Source of the DNA: Ampelomyces quisqualis
Lineage: Eukaryota; Ascomycota; Dothideomycetes; Pleosporales; Phaeosphaeriaceae
Direction of reading: 5' to 3'
Length of the DNA: 64,000 nucleotides
NCBI GenBank assembly: GCA_018398575.1
Contig: JAGTXZ010000005.1
Span: 3,286,001-3,350,000 of the forward strand
Shown here: piece after piece, positions 57,335 to 64,000 of the stretch
Position numbering within the stretch: position 1 is the first letter of the stretch
Layout: the number at the start of each line of letters is the position of its first letter
Translations under genes and position numbers: made by a program
Notes under the pieces: generated by a model
Told to the model about the DNA's origin: nothing
Database searches by the model: none
What the model saw: the letters and a program-made list of their open reading frames with translations, nothing else

Positions 57335-58330
57335 ATGAACGCCTTCGAGAAGAAATCTTTGAAGACCTCGCGAGGCTACACGTATGTATACTACACAGCC
57401 GAAGGCGACAAGACCCTTCCGACCCTGTTCTTTCAGCATGGTTGGCCGGATCATGCCGAGATGTGGAAGGATGTAGCGACATCTCTTCGTTCCACCAAAC
57501 ATGCCATTATCATCCCAGACCTACTTGGCTATGACGGTACAGACAAGCCAACAGATCCAGCTGAATACAAGTGGAATGCAATGGCCAAGGACCTCATCGA
57601 AATAATCGACACGGAGAAAGCAGATAGAGTCGTGTCAATCGGCCACGATTGGGGCTCTACTTGTGCTGCTCGACTGTACAATTACTATCCCAACCGCGTC
57701 AGTGGTTTAGTCCTCCTCAACGTTGCATACATGGCACCAAGTCGCACGCCATTCGATCTGGACGCTGCGAATGCGATGACCAAACAAGCGTTTGGGTATT
57801 CCATCTTCAGCTACTGGTACCTCTTCACCGCCGAGGACGGACCCGAGGTGCTTAAGAACAACATCGACCGCCTCTACCATGCTATGCATGGAACTAACGA
57901 GACTATGAAGCAGTTCTTCACTGGTCCAAATGCCTTGCGCAACTTCTTAACCAACGGAGGACAAGAGTTCGAGCTGCGCGCTTACGCCAAGGATCCCAAG
58001 TTCAAGCAGGCTTTCGTGGAACGTATGACACGCGACGGCTTCGAAGGTCCGCAATGCTGGTACAAGGCAACTACTCGGCAGAAGCAGTACGAATCTGACA
58101 AAGAACTTCCCGAGAGCGCGGATAAGGTCAATGTTCCGTTGTTGTACATTGGTGCAAAGGACGACGCTGTCTGTCGTCCTGAAGCCATGTATCCATCCAT
58201 TCAGGCAGGTTTGTTGCCGAATGTGGAACAAGCCCCGATGCTGGACGCGGCTCACTGGACCCCGTATGAGAAGCCAGATGAGGTTGCGGATAGAATTGGA
58301 GCCTGGTTGAAGAAGAATTTTGCGAAATGA
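57335..58330 (+). CDS. Epoxide hydrolase (alpha/beta hydrolase, soluble type)
   Basis: A single exon of 331 residues. The order of motifs is that of soluble epoxide hydrolases: oxyanion HGxP as FFQHGWPDH (35-39), PDLLGYDGTDKP, the nucleophile elbow SIGHDWGSTCA with Asp at about 104, a helical cap domain (residues about 135-250) with Tyr candidates, LLYIGAKDDAVCRPE carrying the acid, and DAAHWTPYEKPDEV carrying the His. The enzyme would open epoxides to diols through an Asp-ester intermediate. The start MNAFEKKSLKTSRGYTY is the family-like choice; an in-frame extension upstream lacks support. Without a signal peptide it is probably cytosolic. Confidence 0.92.
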   Translation: MNAFEKKSLKTSRGYTYVYYTAEGDKTLPTLFFQHGWPDHAEMWKDVATSLRSTKHAIIIPDLLGYDGTDKPTDPAEYKWNAMAKDLIEIIDTEKADRVVSIGHDWGSTCAARLYNYYPNRVSGLVLLNVAYMAPSRTPFDLDAANAMTKQAFGYSIFSYWYLFTAEDGPEVLKNNIDRLYHAMHGTNETMKQFFTGPNALRNFLTNGGQEFELRAYAKDPKFKQAFVERMTRDGFEGPQCWYKATTRQKQYESDKELPESADKVNVPLLYIGAKDDAVCRPEAMYPSIQAGLLPNVEQAPMLDAAHWTPYEKPDEVADRIGAWLKKNFAK

Positions 58331-58760
58331 AGTACTTGGATAGCTGTACAATCAAGAATAAGTCAATGAACGTGTACTCGAATAATTGGGTACGCAACAC
58401 TAAATTATCCCTATTCAACCTCTAGATGTCGAGCACCGTTATCTGACACGCAAAGCGGGAAGTGAGGGTTTTGTGCAGCTCAAGAACGACGGAAACATCA
58501 AGAAAGCCTAAAAAGCGAATCAATGCCAGAGGGTGGAATCTTGAAACCTACAACATAAGAAGAGTGTTCCTCAACAAACATAACAGTCAAACTCATTAGC
58601 TGTCGTCTCCTGTCAGGGCATTCGAAGAGCATTCGACGAGCCAAAAAAAGCCAAAAAAAAGCCAAAAGTATTCAATCGTGTACCCGAAGTCGCTGAACTG
58701 AACCCTTCCACAAATGTTCCGTATTGCTAGGATTTGCAAAGGGATACAAAAAGAAAGCAA
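58331..58760. other. Short intergenic, convergent with the tRNA gene
   Basis: Contains a small A-rich repeat with GCCAAAAAAA units at about 58631-58668. It includes the T5 terminator of the tRNA gene, listed separately. Confidence 0.5.
58748..58752 (-). terminator. Pol III-type T5 terminator
   Basis: Five T on the minus strand, 8 nt beyond the tRNA discriminator base, the normal spacing for a Pol III terminator. It supports the tRNA-Lys gene having been a Pol III unit. Confidence 0.6.
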
Positions 58761-58780
58761 AGCCCGATGCGGGGGTCGAA

Positions 58781-58835
58781 CTGGAAGACTGTCAGATGGG
58801 ATGTGTCTTGAACCACAGGAGAAAATGTAATTTAC
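58781..58835 (-). other. 55-nt GT-AG insert in the T arm of tRNA-Lys
   Basis: Starts GTAAAT and ends TTCCAG, with ATCTGACAG containing a CTGAC branch-site consensus about 10-15 nt before the end. It sits exactly between the T stem and T loop, splitting the B box GG|TTCGACC. Features match a short spliceosomal intron of this genome. Confidence 0.75.
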
Positions 58836-58851
58836 CCCGCAACCTTGAGAT

Positions 58852-58883
58852 TGGTTCAATCGCTTCAGTCAGAAGGTGAAACC
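58852..58883 (-). other. 32-nt canonical tRNA intron at position 37/38
   Basis: Lies one base 3' of the CTT anticodon, the fixed place for eukaryotic nuclear tRNA introns. It folds on itself: GGTT pairs with AACC and CTTC with GAAG around a TGACT loop. It lacks GT-AG ends, unlike the other two inserts. Confidence 0.8.
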
Positions 58884-58909
58884 TAAGAGTCTCACGCTCT
58901 ACCGATTGA

Positions 58910-58960
58910 CTGCCGACATGTGAGCGACAGATCTCCATACGGGTAAGGGGTGGAACGTAC
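58910..58960 (-). other. 51-nt GT-AG insert in the D arm of tRNA-Lys
   Basis: Starts with the strong donor GTACGT and ends GTCGGCAG. A weak branch-site candidate GCTCACA lies about 12-16 nt before the end. It splits the D stem and the A box (TAGC|TCAATCGG). Removing it restores a standard A box and a fully paired acceptor and D stem. Confidence 0.75.
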
Positions 58961-58971
58961 GCTAACCAGGC

Positions 58972-59894
58972 TGTAAACGTTGTGTTGGACGGCGCCCAAA
59001 ATGATTGTATTATAATTTGTATAGAAAAAGCGTGGAGGAGTGTGACTTGATTTGATGCGGGGTCGTACACGAACATACCCAAACCAGTACATTGGTAGTG
59101 GGCTTAACGACCAAATTTTATCGCGTTGGTGTGCTAGGTAGGCTACCGATGCTAAGACATGTGGGTAATTGTCGACGAAGCACTGCAGCACACATTGAAC
59201 TGGGCCTGCGAAGCAAAGTCGTGGCTATATGATTGGAAGTTCATTAACTGCTCACGGACTATAGGACTATTGGGGGGTTTAGCAAGCCCGTGGCCCGGAA
59301 TGCGGCTGCAAGTGACTAAGCCACATTCGCGGCTGGATGGGACTAAGCCACATTCCGGTAGCCTCGCACTGGACCTCCGCTGCAAAGGTTGACATTGAGC
59401 TAGGAACAAGAACTTGCGTCGAGCAGCGCAATGCATAACAATGTTAGAGGCTCAAACATACGAATGAGAAGAGAATTGAACGTCGATTCATGGTCCTGGA
59501 AGTGCTCGAATCGATACTCGGTACAGTGCTGGAGAGCCAAGTAGGTACTACTCCGTACAGGTAAGCGCACTGCGCCACGACGTCGTCGGCGCCACTCGAC
59601 TTCCCGGCTCAGCCAAACTTTTGCGAACAACTACACCTGCCGCCTGCCACCTGCCGCCTGTTGAGCATTCACGACCCCGCTTGACATTCACCCTCTCCCC
59701 ACGACACGACGGACATGTCGCACCCGTGACATGACATCACGTGGAAGCATAGCTGACGCACCTCCGCTCGGCAGACGTCCGCACCCACCCGCCGCGTCAC
59801 CTCGCTACCCAACACAACACCAACGGGAACGCGGTCGCGCTGCATGAGCCGGGACAGGAGGAGATAGCGCTCGCTCAGCACACGTTTGGCCGCC
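58972..59894. other. Intergenic between tRNA-Lys and the flippase gene
   Basis: About 920 bp, divergent. It holds the TATA-like element near the tRNA, a short duplicated segment with GACTAAGCCACATTC (about 59316 and 59341), one TACTCCGTA motif (59549-59557), and a GC-rich leader before the flippase start. Confidence 0.45.
59003..59024 (-). promoter_or_regulatory. TATA-like element upstream of tRNA-Lys
   Basis: On the minus strand the stretch reads CTATACAAATTATAATACA, ending about 32 nt before the tRNA's first base. Because both internal Pol III boxes are split by inserts, an external TATA of the U6 type could matter here. It may also be chance in an AT-rich patch. Confidence 0.4.
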
Positions 59895-62800
59895 ATGGCC
59901 GCGAGGCCCCCGGATGCATCGCCGTCCCGCCACGGCAACCTGATTGACCTGGACGACAACGACCACCAGCCCACGTACTACTCGGGCGCCCGGCCGCCTG
60001 TCAACGACCACGAACTGCTCGACCGCTACGACATCGACAGCTCCGACCAGCCGCCGCCCGGCCGGCCCTCGGTATCGTACGATGACTTTGTTGGAGGAGG
60101 CAGGCCCAACGCAGCCCTGCCGGGAGGGCCTGGCGCGCCGCCCCTCGACCCGCCTTACCTGCAACGAGGCAACAGGGCCTACTCGCACACATCGGATCTG
60201 AACAGCTACTCGAGGTACTCGGACGCAGACATAGCCGCCGACGCCGACCACTCGACGCACGCCTACTACGCTGCCGGCGGCGCCTCCGAGCAGGGCTCAC
60301 CCGGGGTGCCCCGCAGGACGTCCAGGAATGCCCACAACAGGAATAGTGTCCTGAGTCTTGGAGGCGGCCTGACGGGACGTGTGAAGAACATGTTTGGCCG
60401 CGGCCCGGACTACTCGGAGATGGACCTGCCCTTGACAGAGCACGCCGCACAACAAGGCCAGCCGACCCCAAGCGCCTACCAAGACAGCGACTCGACCAAG
60501 ACGAAGAAGAAGGCCTTCACCCCGGGCAACTTCAAATTCGGCTTCGGACGCGGCGCACCCGACCCCTCGACGCTCGGCCCCCGACTCATCCACCTGAACA
60601 ACCCGCCGGCAAATTCCCAAAACAAATACGTCGACAACCACATCTCCACCTCCAAGTACAACATCATCACCTTCCTACCCAAGTTCCTGTACGAGCAGTT
60701 CTCCAAATACGCCAATTTATTCTTCCTCTTCACCGCTATTCTGCAACAGATACCCGGCATCTCGCCCACATCGCGATATACCACCATTGTCCCGCTTGCT
60801 ATTGTCTTGCTCGTATCAGCCATCAAAGAGTACATTGAGGACTACAGGCGGAAGCAGTCAGACGCGCAGTTGAACAACTCCAAGGCGCAGGTGCTCAAGG
60901 GCTCCACTTTTGCAGAATCAAAATGGATCAATGTTGCAGTTGGTGATATTGTCCGAGTCGAGTCTGAAGCACCGTTCCCTGCCGATTTAGTTCTCCTCGC
61001 ATCCTCTGAGCCCGAAGGTCTTTGCTATATTGAAACCGCAAACCTCGATGGTGAAACAAATCTGAAGATCAAGCAAGCCATACCCGAGACGGCCGACTTT
61101 GTCAGTCCTGCTGAGCTGGCTCGCTTGGGCGGCAAGATCCGCTCCGAGCAACCTAACAGTAGTCTGTACACCTATGAAGCCACCCTGACTATTGCAGCCG
61201 GCGGAGGAGAGAAGGAGCTGCCTCTAGGACCCGATCAGTTGTTGCTACGTGGCGCGACCCTTCGCAACACTCCTTGGATCCACGGTGTAGTTGTTTTTAC
61301 AGGCCATGAGACGAAGCTCATGAGGAACGCTACGGCCACACCGATCAAGACAACAGCGGTAGAGAGGATGGTGAACAAGCAGATTCTCATGCTCGTCATA
61401 ATTCTCATCTGTCTGAGTATCATCAGTTCCATCGGTGACGTGATCATCCGGTCGACACGAGGCGACAGTCTCGACTACCTTCAGCTGGGGAAAATCAATG
61501 GTGCGAAACAGTTCTTCTCTGATCTGTTGACTTACTGGGTGCTTTATTCCAACTTGGTGCCGATCTCGTTGTTCGTCACAATAGAGATTGTCAAGTACTA
61601 CACCGGCACCTTGATCGATTCTGACCTGGATATTTACTACGAACCCTCGGATACCCCTGCGAATTGCCGCACATCGTCTCTCGTCGAAGAGCTTGGTCAG
61701 ATAGAGTACATCTTCTCCGACAAGACGGGAACTCTGACATGCAACGTGATGGAGTTCAAACAGGCGTCCATTGCTGGCATTCAGTATGCCGATGAGATAC
61801 CGGAGGACAGGCGAGCTACTATCGAGGACGGAGTTGAGGTCGGTGTCCATGACTTCAAGCAACTTGAGCAGAACCGCCACAATCATCAATCTCGCGACAT
61901 CATCAACCACTTCCTTACTTTGCTATCTACCTGTCATACCGTCATTCCTGAAAGACGTGGCGAGAAAGCCGCCATCAAGTACCAAGCAGCGTCTCCTGAT
62001 GAAGGCGCCCTCGTCGAAGGTGCTGTGCAACTCGGATACACATTTACCGCACGAAAACCGCGAGCAGTTATCATTGAGGCAGATGGCCGGCAACAAGAAT
62101 TTGAACTTCTAGCTGTTTGTGAGTTCAACTCCACCAGAAAACGCATGTCCACCATCTTCCGTACACCAGAAGGCAAGATCGTTTGTTATTGTAAGGGTGC
62201 AGACACTGTTATCCTGGAACGGCTCGCAAAGGATAATGGCACTTATGTCGACACTACACTGACGCATCTCGAAGAGTATGCGGCCGAGGGCTTGCGTACT
62301 CTCTGTCTCGCCATGCGCGAAATTCCACAGAACGAATGGCAGGAATGGTGGCAAATCTACAATACGGCACAGACCACCGTCGGTGGAAATCGTGCCGAGG
62401 AGCTGGACAAAGCTGCCGAGCTCATTGAGCATGATCTGACCTTGCTTGGAGCAACCGCCATCGAGGATAAATTGCAAGAAGGCGTCCCAGACACCATCGC
62501 GACATTGCAAACCGCTGGCATCAAAATCTGGGTCTTGACTGGCGATCGTCAGGAAACCGCCATCAACATTGGTATGAGTTGTAAGCTGATTAGCGAAGAC
62601 ATGTCGCTTCTCATCATCAACGAAGAGTCAAAAGAGGCCACCCGAGATAACATTCGCAAGAAGTTTCAAGCCATTACGAGTCAATCACAAGGTGGTCAGC
62701 ACGAAATGGATGTTCTGGCCCTCGTTATCGACGGCAAGTCGCTCACATATGCGCTCGAGCGTGACCTGGAGAAGGAGTTCCTGGACCTAGCCGTCAAGTG

Positions 62801-64000
62801 CAAGGCCGTCATTTGCTGCCGTGTTTCGCCTTTGCAGAAAGCGTTGGTCGTCAAACTGGTCAAGCGACATCTCAAGGCCATTCTGTTGGCGATTGGTGAC
62901 GGTGCAAACGATGTGTCCATGATTCAAGCCGCACACGTCGGCGTTGGCATCTCAGGCATGGAAGGCCTACAAGCCGCGCGATCAGCCGACATCTCTATCG
63001 GCCAATTTCGCTACCTTCGCAAGCTGCTCCTAGTTCACGGTGCTTGGAGTTACCAGCGTGTCAGCAAAGTGATTCTCTACTCCTTCTACAAGAACATCGC
63101 CATGTTCATGACGCAATTCTGGTACTCATTTCAAAACGCCTTCAGCGGTCAAATCATCTATGAATCCTGGACCCTCACCTTCTACAATGTATTCTTCACC
63201 GCCGCGCCCCCCTTCGTAATAGGCATCTTCGACCAATTCGTGTCAGCTCGCCTGCTGGACCGCTACCCCCAGCTGTACCGACTCTCCCAATCAGGCGTTT
63301 TCTTCCGCATGCACAGCTTCTGGTCCTGGGTTGCTAACGGATTTTACCATTCCCTCATCTTGTACTTTGGCTCCCAGGCCATCATCCTCTGGGACTGGCC
63401 CCAGTGGGATGGCCGCAACGCAGGGCACTGGGTCTGGGGCACCGCATCGTATACGGCCAATCTCGCTACCGTCCTCCTCAAAGCATCGCTCATAACGAAC
63501 ATCTGGACAAAATACACCTTCCTCGCTATCCCTGGGTCGTTTGCACTGTGGTTCATCCTCATGCCCATTTACGCCGTTGTAGCGCCCAAAGTCAACATCT
63601 CAAACGAGTATATTGGCGTTATTGAACGCCTTTTTCCGGACCCGCGGTTCTGGGCTATGGTGCTCGTTCTCCCGCCGCTGTGTTTAGTAAGAGACTTTGC
63701 GTGGAAATATGCGAAGCGCATGTACTTTCCACAAGCATATCATCATGTCCAGGAGATTCAAAAATATAATATCCAGGATTATAGACCTAGGTATGGTTAC
63801 CCTTTTACCGTACCCCTCTTGCTCTAGAGGAGTCTGGAATGGAAAAGTTTGAGCTGGGATGACAGCTAATGATTTGACAGGATGGAACAATTCCAAAAAG
63901 CGATTAGAAAAGTCAGACAGGTACAGCGTATGCGCAAACAGAGAGGGTATGCGTTTAGTCAGACGGATGAAAGTCAGGCGCGCGTCTTGCAGGCGTATGA
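59895..64000 (+). CDS. P4-type ATPase, phospholipid flippase (Drs2-type), 3' end beyond window
   Basis: Exon 1 (59895-63790) and the start of exon 2 (63881 onward) give about 1,338 residues before the window ends. The N-terminal 200 residues are disordered and acidic. Then come NKYVDNHISTSKYNIITFLP and FLYEQFSKYANLFFLFTAIL (TM1-2), the flippase actuator motif DGETNLK in place of TGES, the phosphorylation site FSDKTGTLTCN (about residue 610), KYQAASPDEGALVEGA, IKIWVLTGDRQETAINIG, and GDGANDVSMIQAAHVGVGI (about 1,000). Ten membrane segments are recognisable. After the 90-nt intron the C-tail reads MEQFQKAIRKVRQVQRMRKQ, typical of Drs2, which moves phosphatidylserine across trans-Golgi and endosome membranes with a Cdc50 partner. 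The start at 59895 is the first ATG with good context. Confidence 0.93.

Larger units (their letters stand above)
58761..58971 (-). tRNA. tRNA-Lys(CTT) with three inserts, two of them GT-AG
   Basis: Four segments (58971-58961, 58909-58884, 58851-58836, 58780-58761) join to exactly 73 nt with a full cloverleaf. The acceptor GCCTGGT pairs with ATCGGGC (two G-U), the D stem is GCTC/GAGC, the anticodon arm is TGAGA-CTCTTAA-TCTCA with anticodon CTT, the variable loop is AGGTT, the T arm is GCGGG-TTCGACC-CCCGC, and the discriminator is T. The inserts are a 51-nt GT-AG stretch between positions 11 and 12, a 32-nt ordinary intron at 37/38, and a 55-nt GT-AG stretch between 53 and 54. The first interrupts the A box and the last the B box. 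Because removal restores every stem, including pairs split across inserts, the parent tRNA identity is secure; whether it is expressed and matured is not known. Confidence 0.85.

Noticed and set aside
50119..58330. Possible secondary-metabolite cluster (methyltransferase, monooxygenase, esterase, epoxide hydrolase)
   Set aside because: No polyketide synthase, NRPS, terpene cyclase or regulator is present, and the methyltransferase is a protein-prenyl type; the EVE-domain gene is interspersed.
58761..58971. Reading the locus as a simple tRNA pseudogene with a broken acceptor stem
   Set aside because: Looking only at 58762-58920 the 5' half seems degenerate, but GCCTGGTTAGC at 58971-58961 completes every stem once the 51-nt GT-AG insert is removed.

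Overview
The window is nuclear DNA of a filamentous ascomycete. Genes are intron-rich with short introns (about 45-280 nt), a 5S rRNA gene lies dispersed among protein genes, and AT-rich islands look like products of repeat-induced point mutation (RIP). The gene families (Pth11-like rhodopsin-fold membrane protein, HET relic, expanded kinase family, GC-AG introns) fit Dothideomycetes, probably Pleosporales; that placement is inference from memory of the families, not a search.

Layout. 0.4-17 kb is an accessory-looking stretch: xylose reductase, a small unknown protein, a protein kinase, a 5S rRNA gene with a tRNA-like sequence behind it, a wrecked HET gene, a Pth11-like membrane protein, an amino acid/choline-type permease, an OCH1-type mannosyltransferase, and a membrane-anchored surface protein broken by one in-frame TAG. 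Two AT-rich islands lie here. 17.7-29.4 kb is conserved: PDS5 (cohesin) and TTI1 (TTT complex) diverge from a shared 385-bp promoter, followed by a mitochondrial BolA-like protein and a secreted eight-cysteine protein. 29.4-37.7 kb holds no gene I can support with confidence. 37.7-45.3 kb carries a glycogen-targeting PP1 regulatory subunit, an EBP/EXPERA membrane protein and a RING/ZZ/SH3-like ubiquitin ligase candidate. 46.0-48.2 kb is a secreted repeat protein with a 129-bp coding tandem array. 49-58.3 kb holds a maltose O-acetyltransferase-like enzyme, an isoprenylcysteine methyltransferase-like protein, an FAD monooxygenase, a secreted carboxylesterase, an EVE-domain protein and an epoxide hydrolase. 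59.9 kb to the end is a P4-ATPase (Drs2-type flippase) running off the window.

The most unusual object is at 58,761-58,971 on the minus strand: a tRNA-Lys(CTT) gene that becomes a complete 73-nt cloverleaf only if three inserts are removed. One is an ordinary tRNA intron at position 37/38. The other two, 51 and 55 nt, start with GT, end with AG, and split the Pol III A box and B box respectively. A T5 terminator and an upstream TATA-like element are present. This looks like a tRNA gene carrying two spliceosome-type introns. Most protein gene models below were joined by hand from splice signals and reading-frame continuity; the joins keep phase, but no transcript evidence was available.
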